A DNA stretch of 64,000 nt from Acanthacorydalis orientalis (GCA_034766995.1 CM068316.1:10667000-10730999), one strand, 5' to 3'; shown: positions 49,954 to 62,218, counted from the first letter of the stretch. A program made the numbers and translations. Notes: generated by a model not told the origin, from the letters alone.

Positions 49954-50812
49954 TAATTCGAAGAAAACAGACTAAATGCTTAAGAAAAAAATTAATACAC
50001 GTATTTAGATAGCTTTATTTTATAGAATTTCTAACAAAGAGGGTTTGCATTAAATGAATAGTTAGTATAATTTCAACTGATATTAAATAAAAAAATGTTG
50101 GTATTTATTTAATTTACAGAACTAAGATTAAATTTGTATATTAAATTTTTTAAAGAATGAAAATTACACCTACTGAAAAATTGATTTCTACAAACATATT
50201 CCCTACATAGTACACACAGAAGTACTACATGTTTATTTAAATTTAAAACTTCAACGATGTAAATCGATGAAAAAACATACATGGATGTATCGTCATAAAT
50301 TGTGCTGAAATATAAATTCAAAATGCAGATTTGGGGAGGTAGATCACGGTATTCTGTATATATATAGTTTTAAAAATTTTAAAATTTACAAAAAAATGCT
50401 TTTTTTTAGAAAATGAAAAATGAGAATTATTTAAATTATACATTTTTCGTTTAATGACGGCTGATTTTTCTATCGTACTTCAAATCTTTGTTTAATCATG
50501 CGATGAATTTTATTCAGCGATTACTGTTTTCTTCAAATCATTAAAAGTACTTTATTTAAGCCGTAATAAGTATATTATATTGTCATCGAATCAGTGATTT
50601 AGTATCAAATAAGCGATTTAATATTTTGAAAACAAAGTAAAATATTTAAAAAGAGAAAATACAATTTTAAATATGTAAAATTTAAAAGGGTAATTGGATA
50701 CTAACTAGTAATGTGTTCATAAAATAATAATCATTATTACATTACATAGTTTTTAACATATTATTTTATCTCAAAATAGTTTTTAGTTATATAGTTTTGA
50801 TATTTATTTTTT

Positions 50813-50843
<31 letters not shown>

Positions 50844-51479
50844 CGTGCAAAAAAATTACACTCATACACATATACATAAATAAAACAAAACGTTCACATT
50901 TTTCTAAACGTACAAAACACTGTTCTATTTCCGGAAACACTGAACATTACATTACTGGACTAAACTTCCTTTATAGAACAGTAAACGTTCATAGTTGAAA
51001 CTGTTTCACATTACTCTAGTGTTTTTTCCTGATAGAAATGGAATCAGGCAGAATATAGTATCGTTGAATTAAACTGTTCATTGTACATTTGTTCATTTTT
51101 AAAATATCCTGCGATTTGTTACTTTTTAAAATCATATATTTTATTAATATAATTATTTATTCTATTTAAACACTAACTAATTATTTTAAATTATCTAATT
51201 TGTGAATTATATATACTTTTTAATACTTATTTTATATTCATTTAAAATACTATTAATTTTATATTTATTTTAAAATACTTTTTATTTAATTTAAGGTCAT
51301 ATGTCTATTATAAGATAGTTATAACACTGTGGCTAATTTTATTTTCACAAATTTATTAGTTTTTTTTCCTACAAGTCACTTAATCTTTTTTTGTATCAAA
51401 AATGATCAATAAATGATTAATAAACTTAAATGATTAATAATTAATAAACTTATTATTTTTGTTTGTCGCATCGATTGAT

Positions 51480-51602
51480 TGTTCTTTGATTGTTATTTTT
51501 GATTGTTGCATAATGTCAGGGTACAGACAAGTCTCATATTTTGATACAATTTTTTTATGGCGTGTGGGGTAAAAAAGAATTCATTTGTGAAACATGTCGG
51601 TC
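51480..51602 (+). repeat. TIR family X, right-end copy
   Basis: GGCGTGTGGGGTAAAAAAGA followed by ATTCATTTGTGAAAC (51559-51593) is the right end. Upstream TGATTGTTATTTTTGATTGT resembles the interior of the copy at 8580. Confidence 0.6.
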
Positions 51603-51915
51603 ATTAATTTTTAAAAGAGTTATGTAACAAATTACCTTTTTATTCATGTAATAAAAGCTTAAAATCAATTGCTTTTAAAATCCAAAAAAGTTGTATATTT
51701 TTTACATTTTATTTATCTTTTATTTTAAAGGTCAAAAATAATGATTTTTTTTCTTAAGGAATTTGCTAGTGGGTATTTAGTCTTACTTGTTTTGAAATAA
51801 AATAAACATAAAAAGTATTTTTTAAGATAAATGTATTACATATTTTTAAATGATGTTAAAAGCAAGCATATCGAATGTATAATGTACTGGATTTGTATAA
51901 TTCATATAGAAAGTG

Positions 51916-51916
<1 letters not shown>

Positions 51917-51970
<54 letters not shown>
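51917..51970. repeat. (TA)n microsatellite
   Basis: TA tract of about 54 bp. Confidence 0.95.
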
Positions 51971-51974
<4 letters not shown>

Positions 51975-52826
51975 TAGAATCATATAAAAGAAATATCAGT
52001 ATTCTAGAATTAAATTACGCTTTGTATATTTATCTTCCCTGAAGAAAACAAAGCGACAATTTCAAAACAATACATCTTTTATATAAAATGAAATTGTTTG
52101 TTTAATAAGTTGAATAATTTGAAATGTAAATAACAAAACAACAAATATTTTTATGTATATTTGTATTGTGGTTTCAACATTTTACTTTTGATACAAAAAA
52201 AGGATGACTATTATGACAGAACATTTAAAATGAATATAAAACAAATAACTGTTTTTACAGTGGCGAGTTAACTGTATAAAGTTTATTTTTCAGTGTATAA
52301 CAAGTTAAAGTTTCATAATTAAAATATGTTAATTAACACGTGACTTGAAAAACATTCTTTTCATTCCGCGAAAATCTAACAACGTACATTGAAATTTATT
52401 CAATGGATTGAAATTTGTTGAAATATTTTTTTATGTTATATAATATCAGACGTATATTAGAATAAATATAAAAAGATAGGGATATATGTTATAAGTTCGA
52501 TTGTTTTCCTTTATATTTTAATAAAAAAAATTTTGATGTGCCATTCAAAGTTTTTTTTATAATAAATTAATAAAGTTTATATTTAAATAATATTAATAGA
52601 GGAACTCAATAATTTAAATTACTTCGAAAAATATGTTTACGAAGTTATATATTATTATATACTAAATATGTTTTATGAAAATATTTTACCAGGTATTCAT
52701 TACTTAAACAATTATAAAATCTTAACTATGTGCTAACATCATTTTAATTACAAAATTACTTTCAATAGAATTTCTGTTAAGGATTTTTATCTTCATTTAT
52801 ATATTTATTAATGTCTCTTTCTTTCT

Positions 52827-52827
52827 T

Positions 52828-52879
<52 letters not shown>
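52827..52879. repeat. (TA)n microsatellite
   Basis: TA tract with one ACA interruption. Confidence 0.95.
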
Positions 52880-52883
<4 letters not shown>

Positions 52884-53097
52884 TCCCTTAATTAACAGAC
52901 TTTTTATCTTGAATACTTCAACCCATCCAAACATATTTTATAATGATTGTAATGTGCGTTTATAGTAAATGTACGTTAAAAATATTACCTAATTTGGTAA
53001 CACGCCATGTAACACGGACACAAACGATATAATTCATTCGTTTATATATGCGAGCGGATATGTGAAAACGGGATTCAAAGCACAAAAAGCTTTGAAA

Positions 53098-53098
<1 letters not shown>

Positions 53099-53133
<35 letters not shown>
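53099..53133. repeat. (TA)n microsatellite
   Basis: TA tract of about 35 bp in otherwise more complex sequence (52950-53330). Confidence 0.95.
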
Positions 53134-53138
<5 letters not shown>

Positions 53139-53358
53139 GCGTCCTTACGGAGTGCGGTATGTCAAATAGAACCGTAAAACTAAATTTATATACTAGATAT
53201 ATGTATGGTGAAATAATGTCTCTGAACAATATAATTATAATGAGCTCGGTGAATGCGTATGAATATATAACGAAGGTACAAGAAATAAATGGTTTTGTTA
53301 CTTTTGATTTTGAAAACTGAGGGTCGTTTTTTTAATTGGAACTGTACTTTAGTTTTTA

Positions 53359-53360
<2 letters not shown>

Positions 53361-53401
<41 letters not shown>
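53361..53401. repeat. (TA)n microsatellite abutting a transposon end
   Basis: TA tract immediately followed by the CAGTAG end of the pogo-like element. Confidence 0.95.
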
Positions 53402-53405
<4 letters not shown>

Positions 53406-54001
53406 TAGAATTCCAGTTATCCGGTATAACCTTTGTCATGGCTATGCCGGATAACGAAATTTTTCGATAAGCAGCTTGTATGGAATTATAAATTAATTAA
53501 GGTCCAAACATGGTTATTTGAGTTAAAAAAAAGTTTTTAATTAAGTTATTTAAGGTAGTAAAAAACATTTGTAATTAGCAAATACTTGTTCAAGTTTATG
53601 AATTAAATTTTTAATAATTTATCTCGAGATATTAAAACTATTGGATTAATCATAAAATGGAAAAACTAAAAAGTAGTTAAGATTTGATCAGTAATAATAT
53701 AACGATCTTTAACAGGACGTGCCCCAATTCATGCGAGAAGAATTAAAATATTTACTATAATTCAAAATAAAATTTGATTAATAGGACAATACTGAATTCC
53801 TTTAAAATTAGAATTAATAAAAGGTAGAAAAAAATCACTTCTTTTTTTGTTTCTTGGAAGCAAGTAGTTTAGCTGCAGGCATATCTTTAATGTATCGTAG
53901 TAGAGCATCTTTCTTTAGAACCTCTTTTCATCAACGATTTTAAGTTTATCGTATGATGTGTGTACTACACGCTTTTTTCTTTTAGATTTTTCTATATCCA
54001 T
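53402..54001 (-). mobile_element. pogo/Tigger-like remnant with N-terminal transposase fragment
   Basis: Begins at a TA tract with CAGTAGAATTCCAGTTATCC, then GGATAACG and TTTTTCGATAAGC: the CAGT.GA..C..(G/A)TTATCC-type end common to pogo/Tigger elements. On the minus strand from ATG 54001 a frame reads MDIEKSKRKKRV then YDKLKIVDE, a basic start and first helix resembling pogo-type DNA-binding domains. After a frameshift it reads KKDALLRYIKDMPAAKLLA and SKKQKKK (about 53925-53840). The catalytic domain and second terminus were not found. Confidence 0.5.
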
Positions 54002-54419
54002 TTTATCGCACAAACTTATTATTTCGCACCAGAAATAAACAGTTCAATGGATAAATGATGACTGATTTAAATTTGAACTACATTTTTTATTCCTTTTTAA
54101 AATTGTTTTTTTTTAAATCTCTAATACTAAATTTTACCTTTTATTAATTGTGCTTTCAATTAAATAATTAGAAACGTTAAAACGAAATAGAATACGAATA
54201 TTCAATGGATTTTGATATACACTTTTTCATTTTGTTATACTGTTCTCAAAAATGATTATTATTAAATTTTATACCTAATAAAATATTTTCTTCAAACTTA
54301 TATGCTGCGATTAAACTTTTATTACTAAGTTACTAATAGACAAGTGTCAAATTTTACTTATGAATATAAATTAGATGACTGATATTGAACATTAAATATT
54401 TTACTATAATTAGTACTTA

Positions 54420-54860
54420 AACTATTTTTGAAAGCGCTATGATTTTCTTTATCGCATCTGTTCAGATTATTCAAAGGCTGTACGACAACAAACCGAAAGT
54501 ATGTGTCTCATACTAATATTCAAAACGTATTTTTGTTATAAGACTTTCCCTTTGGTTCGATTTTTACGACGCTTATAAAAGACGACATAAAAACGAGAGA
54601 ACATAGTTTATACATATCTAATCCGTATCGAGACGAAGTTCAGAAACGCATTAATATTTTTATTACACGCAACATCTGGTTAGCAGTGACGTCGATAAAC
54701 TGAAATTAAAGGATTTTACTATTCTAGATGCGCATAAATGTGGCCACTGCTATAAAAAATACAACTTATATTATTATTTCGTCAGTTTACATCGAATCGT
54801 TTTATTTACATGTCCGAAGCAAGTGTAAACTTTAGTACAGTTTGTAAAGTTTGTCTAGGT
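54420..54860. other. Less AT-rich island, function unknown
   Basis: Contains CGTCTTTTATAAGCGTCGTA-type sequence on the minus strand (TTATAAAAGACGAC on the plus strand at 54575-54588, TATA-box-like), TCCGTATCGAGACGAAGTTC and GCAGTGACGTCGATAAACTG. No coding frame. Could be a promoter or enhancer of a gene outside the window. Confidence 0.3.
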
Positions 54861-55008
54861 GTGGTGAACAAACTTTTAATAACACGGTTTTAACGCAGAA
54901 TTTGCAAATGGTGGTGTTGTTTTGTCATAAATTGCAACTTTTATTTTACTCTAAATTAGAAAAAAAACATTCTCAACGCAATGTAGCGAAATGTAAACAC
55001 ACACACAC

Positions 55009-55011
<3 letters not shown>

Positions 55012-55050
<39 letters not shown>
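55012..55050. repeat. (TA)n preceded by (CA)n
   Basis: ACACACACACCC followed by about 39 bp of TA. Confidence 0.95.
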
Positions 55051-55055
<5 letters not shown>

Positions 55056-56139
55056 TTTTTTTATTACAGTGGCAGACTGTTAAAACGTAATAAAGAGAAA
55101 TATAATATTGTGTTGATTTTATTATTAATACTGACATTAAAATAAATTAAAATGTTAAATTGTTTTGTCATTTGTTCAGCTTTATCGTGCAGCGTTTTTA
55201 AATTAAATTTTACATTGCTTGTAGTTTTATAATACTTCCATTTCAGTTTTCAGTACGCGTACCTGTACAAATGTACATACATTTTTAGTGGAGCAGAAGT
55301 ACTTGACGGGTTTTAAAATGTAGTATTTATTTCGGTGTTTGTACGAAAATAATGTCGTAATGCTAAGAAACATGCAGAAAAGATAATTTGAAATTCTTTA
55401 ATATAAATATTCTAGAATTAACTATGCACTTAATATAAATACATTATGATTAAAAACACTCTTTTAAATTTAATAAACGCATGCACTTACTTAAGATGTA
55501 TTATCAGAAATGATTTTCATCTTTTTTAGGTAGTTTATTATTCGTTGAATGTAGATACATAAATATATAATGGAGTAATAAAGAGAATTGAATTGTGAAG
55601 AAAATTGAATTAACGTTGGAAATATATGCGAAAAGTAATTTAAATGCTATAGCTCTTTAGCATAAGATGTTAAATTAATGTATCGGACGAGATTATATGA
55701 AGAAGGATATATAATATTTATGTTCACGATTTAAACGAATTATAAGGTAATAAGTGGGTGCCAAAAACTAGCGTTGAGAGAAAAGGATAATTAACAAAAA
55801 GACTATCTATATTAATAAAGATAAATTATATTAAAAGCACTTTGTTTATTCTATGGAAATTTTTGTACATAAATGACTGAAGTTTTTAATATTCAGTTCA
55901 TATTTTATGCGATAAAAAATATAAAAAATATACCTAAAAAAGGATTGAAATGATCCTTGTAAAGAGAAAATTAAGAAAATTTTTTATTATTTATCAGAAC
56001 TTTAGTTCCCTTGCGACATGTAATCGATTTTTCTTCAAAGTTTAAAACTCTTCGATTGAACATTTTTTATATCTTTATTATTTGAGGTCTTCGATAACAT
56101 TGGATTCTTTTTTCATTTTTTTTTTCATAAGAACTATAG

Positions 56140-56196
56140 TTTGTCGGTTATTCAGCTTTTAGGGTGCTTCAACAGCTAAGTTCATTAGTACCCCAA
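56140..56196 (+). repeat. Dispersed repeat S, copy 2
   Basis: CGGTTATTCAGCTTTTAGGG then TGCTTCAACAGCTAAGTTCA and TTAGTACCCC parallels 29889-29938 base by base with about a quarter of positions changed. Confidence 0.5.
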
Positions 56197-56937
56197 AAAA
56201 TAGTAATAGTAAAGAATGGCAAGAATAGTAATTTAAGGATTACAAATAATATTATTTTCCATTAATTTGTTTTTTCATTTTTAAATAAAGTTTACTTATT
56301 TATGATAAATGACTATACTTGTTTGTATGAAATTTACAATTCATATTTATTTCTGTTATAAAAATTAAAGTAAAATTTTTATTAAAAATTTGTTAGATAA
56401 TATTTAATACTAGTATATAGCCCGTCAAAATTGATTGGAAAATAGAAAGAAACAGAAAGAAAAAAACTGTTTATTGCTTTTTACAACATAAAAATTTGAA
56501 CATAAAAAATACTTAATAACGAAACTTAATGAATTAAACTTGAAACCTATGAGGTGACAAAACAAACATTTCTTGTCACCATAGATATTAATCACTTTGT
56601 CCTGAGGACAAAGTGACGGGAAATGTGGATTTTTATTATCATTTCGTTTAAAGGACTACACCTACTTATGACTTAACTTTGAAAAAATCAATTTTTTGCA
56701 TTTTATAAAATTTAAATGTCTTAAAAATATATCGAACAGATGAACAGATGACAATCATATAAATTATTTTAAACATAAATTCTCAAGGGTACATCAGTAT
56801 CATACACCTTGTAAGATGCAAAATATGGCCTTGTAGTTTATTTAAAAATAATTGAAAGAGTTTGTTTTCAATAATTTATCTATAATAATCTACCATGTCT
56901 GTTTTCCAGCCACTGAATCTCAATGTATTCATAATCG

Positions 56938-56939
<2 letters not shown>

Positions 56940-57011
<72 letters not shown>
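56940..57011. repeat. (TA)n then (TG)n
   Basis: TA tract of about 60 bp followed by TGTGTGTGTGTG. Confidence 0.95.
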
Positions 57012-57179
57012 ATCATTTTTTTCTCAAATATATAAAATGTCTATTAAATTTTAAAATTTGTTATATAAGAGTTTATTATGAACGCTTTACACGTTAATTA
57101 TTATTTTTTTCGTTTCATTATCAGTTATATTTTCAAAGAAACCAAATCCCGAATTTAAATATTTTTTTCATGCCTTTAG

Positions 57180-57780
57180 GTAGTTGTAGCCTCTTAACTA
57201 TTAGAAATCGTTGAAAAACGTCGATTAAATGTTGAATCAACATTTAATTTGTTTTTTCTTGTCGAATACTACTCTGGATTCCAATAGTCACATATTCATA
57301 GACTCAAATGGCTACAGTAATATTTGTAAATATAACGTTAGTTATGTTTACAAATCACGGGACGTGCTCAGGGATTTTGTTTGTAATGCAAATTTTAATT
57401 ATAGCGACGCTGCAATCGTCATCCCACGCGGTTTGATTGCAACGAAAGCCGCAGCAATCATTTGAATAGCAGAACACAACCACGGTTGGACGTACATATG
57501 TAAAAATCAAAAACTGCACGTATGATAATAATTATATGCACTGACGATGACAACTTCATTATTGCTAACGTATCCAACTGTGTGTGAATACGTAACCTCC
57601 ATCAATGTTTCAGGGATTGAGTATAACATCAACACGTGTGCATTACTGTAGTTTGATTTCTTGTTATATCCATCCATGCATGTAACATTGTGTGTGACGT
57701 CTGTTTTATAACGCAATGAAATTCATATTTGTGATTATATTTGTATGTACGTATGAATGTGTCTGGGGAGCTTATACATA
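57180..57780. other. 600-bp less AT-rich, non-repetitive island
   Basis: Contains CACGGGACGTGCTCAGGGAT, AGCGACGCTGCAATCGTCAT, CACGCGGTTTGATTGCAACG and AACACGTGTGCATTACTG. Open frames of 78 aa (plus, 57229-57465) and 69 aa (minus, 57507-57716) match no family I know. No transposon ends seen. A conserved non-coding or regulatory element is the simplest guess. Confidence 0.35.
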
Positions 57781-59133
57781 AACTAACATTTAAAGTTGGA
57801 TGCATGTTAATGTTAGGTGTTTTTCGTGTCTAATTAAACTGTAATCCAATATACGTGGAAATGTTTCTCGCAACAGAGATGTATCATGAATATTTGAACA
57901 GGAAACGTATTTGATTACATTGATAAGATTAATGCATAAAATGTATAAACTCTTGGTTTAATATCATGTAGCATAGTTTACATAAGGTATCCTTTTTAAA
58001 ACTTATTAAAAATGAACATCTTTTTTTTAATTGTCGATTATATTGTTATTTATTTTTAAAAGGTATTTATATGTTTTTGTGAAAAATACCACATTATAAA
58101 TAATGAATAAATTTTTAACACGTTTATTTTTAGCACTTCGATTGACGAAATTCTATTTTTTTAAACGCTTAACAATGGTCCACCTCCGGACTAAAATTAA
58201 CATATAACTTTGAGTGCTTTCTAAAATTAACGAATAAGTAGTATAAATTGTAATTGTTATTATTTATCTTTAAATTTATAATACTTAATATAATTGCATA
58301 TTTTTAGCATTAATAAATTTACATTCGCTATTAAAGTGAGAAAAAAATAGTCAAGAGAACAAGTTGGGTGATATTACATTTTTCTAGCAATACATTCTTT
58401 GTTGAACAAATGTTATTGGTTGTTTTTCGAGTAACTTTTTCTTGTAAGCAATTATAAAGTGATAAAATAAAAATACAACAATAAAGAAGACTGATATATT
58501 AAAAATAATATAAACATTAAATAAATTATTTTAAAAATTGAGCTGAATATATAAGATAAAATACCATAAAATAAAATATTGAGTACTTTTTGTAGGTAAA
58601 GTGTTTTTATATCAAATATAAAACGTTAATAGATTGAAAGATTATCTTTAGTAAGGAATAAATGGCCTTCATATAAAGAAACAGTGTTTTCTTTAGAGAT
58701 CGATTGAATTAGTGAAAATTGAAAACTATTTTCTTATATAAATATTTTTTTCACATTTACTAATTTCCTGATAGCTGCACTCGTCAAACCCCGTGGGAAT
58801 TCACCCCTGCTTGCTAATAAAAATCACGGTGGAGAGGAAGGACCAATTTTTATTTATAGAAAGACTATAACACACGGTCTTTACAATTATTATTTACTTT
58901 ATTCCATATATTGTCTTTTTAATTGCTTTTTAGGATCTTTGGAATTAATTTTAAAACGTCGACTTTTTATAAAATGAGAACTTGCATTCTATTTTAACAA
59001 AATATAAGAGGAATATTGTTCAATTTATTTTTTCTTTTGATATTTGAGCATGTTGCGTGTATCTGGTCAAAAATTGAATAAAACTGATTGAACTTCAAAA
59101 TAGTTTCTTTCACTTGACAGTTCTTTGTGTTTA

Positions 59134-59700
59134 TTAGGTTGGTAGAAAAATAATTGATGTTTATAACCTTCAAATTCATATATATTTTTATCTTTTTGGA
59201 TCTTTCTAGCTGTTTTAACTGGACCTGAACTATTGTATGACTAATATTTAATTTTTGTGCAAGCTTTCGAATTGTTGTACGTAGTTCTAATTCAACTAAC
59301 ATCTTCATTTGGTCGTTATGAACTGAAGGACACCCACGACCTTCTTCATCTTCAAAGCTTTCGTTCCCAGTACGAAATTTTTGGAACCATCATTGCACCG
59401 TACGTTCCTTGATAGCACCCACTCCAAAAGCATCATTTAGTTTACGAGCAGTTTCTCCTGCATTACAACCCATTTTAAAATCATACAAAAATGCTCTTAT
59501 TTGCTTCTTTTCCGTCTTTAATTCAATAGTCCAATTTGAAGCAAAATTAATTATAAAATAAAAGACAATATTATCAAAAAACAGACCAAAAAATGCACTT
59601 TAAAATGATATTAATATAAACACGACGAAATGATACTTTAATTGAAAAAAATTAAGGTTAGAATTCAGAAAACTAAAACCGCAATATCTTTTAAATATAA
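59134..59700 (-). mobile_element. Internally deleted mariner element, copy 1
   Basis: The left end TTAGGTTGGTAGAAAAATAA sits next to a TA; the right end near 59660-59700 is a decayed inverted copy (AAAACTAAAACCGCAATATC). On the minus strand the transposase N-terminal domain is preserved from about 59545: KKQIRAFLYDFKMG, ETARKLNDAFGVG, ERTVQ then a stop in place of Trp, FQKFRTGNESFEDEEGRG, and RTTIRKLAQKLNISHTIVQ with LKQLERSKK (to about 59190). It then jumps directly to the other TIR; everything after the second helix-turn-helix, including the catalytic domain, is missing. Confidence 0.88.
59190..59545 (-). pseudogene. Mariner transposase N-terminal (paired HTH) fragment
   Basis: Two helix-turn-helix modules of a mariner transposase, one in-frame stop (TGA at the Trp codon of the VQWWF motif). 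Frame open from ATG 59308 through the second HTH (LAQKLNISHTIVQVQLKQLE), then into TIR and flanking sequence down to 58994. That 104-codon frame is therefore not a gene of its own. Confidence 0.85.
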
Positions 59701-60263
59701 TATAAGCTAATCTCTTTTACGTTTAACAAAAATTGAACCAGGAGTGTGACGTCTAACACCGAATTTGAGGTAGCACTATCACATATAACAATTTACAAAC
59801 TTTTAATTATCATTTATTGGCTATTAAGAGTATTTTTTTGTAAAATCAATATCAATTGTGATGAAAAACAAAAAGTGTAACGAGTAATTTGTATCCTTTT
59901 GTTGAAAAATTAAATCTTTAAAACTAATAGTTACCAACATATTATTATTCTTATTCGATCAGAAATAACTATTGTTATTCAGTTTGCTCTCTTTGATATT
60001 TTAACATTTATTTTTCATATTTTTATGTAATATATAATGTCAATAAAGTTTTTTTTTAAAACAAATATTAGTATTATTGAATTACAAATGTATGCTTATG
60101 TAGAACAATAAAAATATTTGAAAAATAATATCATAATGAATGAACCAAAATAAATATCAAAAAGAATTCTGAAGCAAAAATATCTTTTTTAGAAAGATTT
60201 ATTAATTTGATATTGTTATGAAGAGTATATAAATGTAATTTAGTTGAAATTATAGTTGTAATA

Positions 60264-60264
<1 letters not shown>

Positions 60265-60307
<43 letters not shown>
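60265..60307. repeat. (TA)n microsatellite
   Basis: TA tract of about 43 bp. Confidence 0.95.
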
Positions 60308-60310
<3 letters not shown>

Positions 60311-60431
60311 ACAGAACATAAAATAATTTATAACATAAATATGAAACGTATTTACCTTGTATTTCAATATAGAAATTACATTGAAAATATTAAGTATAAG
60401 CGGTGTACAAGGAAATAAAATAATACAAGTT

Positions 60432-60481
<50 letters not shown>

Positions 60482-60486
60482 TATAC

Positions 60487-60525
<39 letters not shown>
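60432..60525. repeat. Two (TA)n tracts with AAATATA variants
   Basis: TA runs 60440-60477 and 60488-60525, each led by TATAAATATATA. Confidence 0.95.
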
Positions 60526-60529
<4 letters not shown>

Positions 60530-60748
60530 ATGCATAGATGTGAATATAAACTTATAAAGTAATTTCCATATTGACTTCATGTGTCAATATCGTAAATATA
60601 CGATAATATTCACCTTTTATATATAAATACACTATAAATCATGTTACTGTTGTAATGTAAAACACTGTATTGAAAAATATGCACGTAGCAAAATTGAATT
60701 TTATACGAACGGTCAGGTGTAGAAGGCATCTGTTTATATACATACATA

Positions 60749-60749
<1 letters not shown>

Positions 60750-60789
<40 letters not shown>
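60750..60789. repeat. (TA)n microsatellite
   Basis: TA tract of about 40 bp. Confidence 0.95.
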
Positions 60790-60791
<2 letters not shown>

Positions 60792-60859
60792 CGTAAAAAC
60801 AGTTATTCGATGTTATATGTAATTGAATTATTCAGAAACCATCAATGACACTTACTATA

Positions 60860-61145
60860 TAGAAGCTGATACGTGCTAGTAAACATCGGTGACCCGAGCT
60901 TTCATGATCATAGTCTGGGCTTTCGAGAGCTTTTATCACTTGCATGATTATATATATTATGTGCGGTTGTGAACCCAACCGAACTACGTATAACACTGGA
61001 TTTTAAAGCTTGCGTTAAGCTCCTGTTATGAGAAAGACTTTCTCATATTAGGATACCAGGAAGTGAACCTGGAGAGAGATAGGGAACATGATGGGTATCA
61101 TGAAGATGTTTTCATGTGTGTGTAATAGGAACGCAGAAAGTGCAA
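60860..61145. other. Less AT-rich island with short inverted repeats
   Basis: Contains CGGTTGTGAACCCAACCG (60964-60981; an inverted CGGTTG/CAACCG), TGAGAAAGACTTTCTCA (61029-61045) and CCAGGAAGTGAACCTGG (61058-61074), three small hairpin-capable palindromes within about 110 bp. No tRNA fold or coding frame recognised. Confidence 0.35.
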
Positions 61146-61653
61146 TATCAGTAAATTAAGTTTTACTGTTATTGTATTTAATGTTATCGAGCGCTATTGT
61201 ATTTTGTGACATTTTTTGGTATCGTAAGCCAGTTTTATATCTGAGATGAGTTTCAGAAATTATTATAAGATTGGTTTTGTGGATTTACTATACTATTAGT
61301 TGAATCTATTTTTATAAAAATATATTTTGTGATATTAATTAAGGAAAGACATTATTTTTATGTGTTAATGTAGACCAATATTTTAATAATATTATAGAAA
61401 GAGTAAATATATTTATTATTATTTTCTGTGGAAAAAGGCAGTTAATTCTTCTATTCTTTGGTAATATTAGTTTATTTCATAACAAAACATTCAAATAGGA
61501 GATCCTCGTTGTTTTTAATAACTGCACTTTCGTTATTTTAAATTCAATTTCAAAATCTTATTCAAAAGAACATTTAGATCTTATATAAAACAAATCAAGT
61601 CAGAATAAGGATTAAGAAAGGCAGAATAAGAATTAATCATATTAAAGATTATA

Positions 61654-62218
61654 TTAAGTTGATAGAAAAATAATTGCGGTTTATAACCTTCAAATTTATA
61701 TATATATACATATATATATTAATTTAGATAGTTTTAAGTGATCTAGGACTGTTGGATGACTAACGCTTTACTTTTATGAAAGCTGTCGAATTATTCTGAG
61801 TGGTTTTGATTCAACTACGCCTTCAGTTGGTCGTTATGAACTTAAAAAGGACGCCTGCGACCTTTTCGAGGCTTTTATGCCCAGCATGAAATTATTGGAA
61901 CCATCATTGTATCGTACGTTCTTAAACAGTACTCACACCAGAAGCATCATTTAGTTTACGAACAGTTTCTTCTGCATTACAAATCGTTTTAAAATCATAC
62001 AAAAATGCTCTTATTTGCTTCTTTTCTATCTTTAATTCAATAGCCGAATTTTAAGCAAAATTAATAATAAAGCCAAAGTTGATGTTACCAAAATACAGAC
62101 CGAAAAATGCACTTTCTAGTGATATTAACGTGAACATGATGAAATCACACTTTCATTAAAAAAAATTAAGGTCAGAATGCAGAAAACCAAAACCGTAATT
62201 ATTTTTCTTCCAATATAA
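61654..62218 (-). mobile_element. Internally deleted mariner element, copy 2
   Basis: Left end TTAAGTTGATAGAAAAATAA and right end, reversed, TTATATTGGAAGAAAAATAA; both continue TTGCGG/TTACGG and are flanked by TA. The body matches the element at 59134 throughout, including the same transposase N-terminal part (for example AGAAGCATCATTTAGTTTAC) and the same jump from the HTH region into the TIR. More mutated: the transposase frame is broken in several places. Confidence 0.85.

Larger units (their letters stand above)
49954..59133. other. Gene desert
   Basis: Contains (TA)n tracts, a family X end (51540-51600), a pogo-like remnant, two less AT-rich islands and repeat S copy 2, listed separately. 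Remaining stretches (for example 50350-50810, 51980-52800, 55100-56120, 57800-58990) show nothing beyond AT-rich DNA; a short GC-richer patch at 58775-58840 is unexplained. Confidence 0.6.

Noticed and set aside
57229..57716. 78-aa and 69-aa open frames on opposite strands
   Set aside because: They sit in a locally less AT-rich island where stops are rarer; no family resemblance or splice signals.
58994..59308. 104-aa minus-strand protein
   Set aside because: It is the second HTH of a deleted mariner transposase running on into the TIR and flanking DNA, not an independent gene.
60964..61074. Possible tRNA or small structured RNA suggested by GTGAACCCAACCG and GTGAACCTGG
   Set aside because: No complete cloverleaf, A/B-box pair or terminal stem could be assembled.
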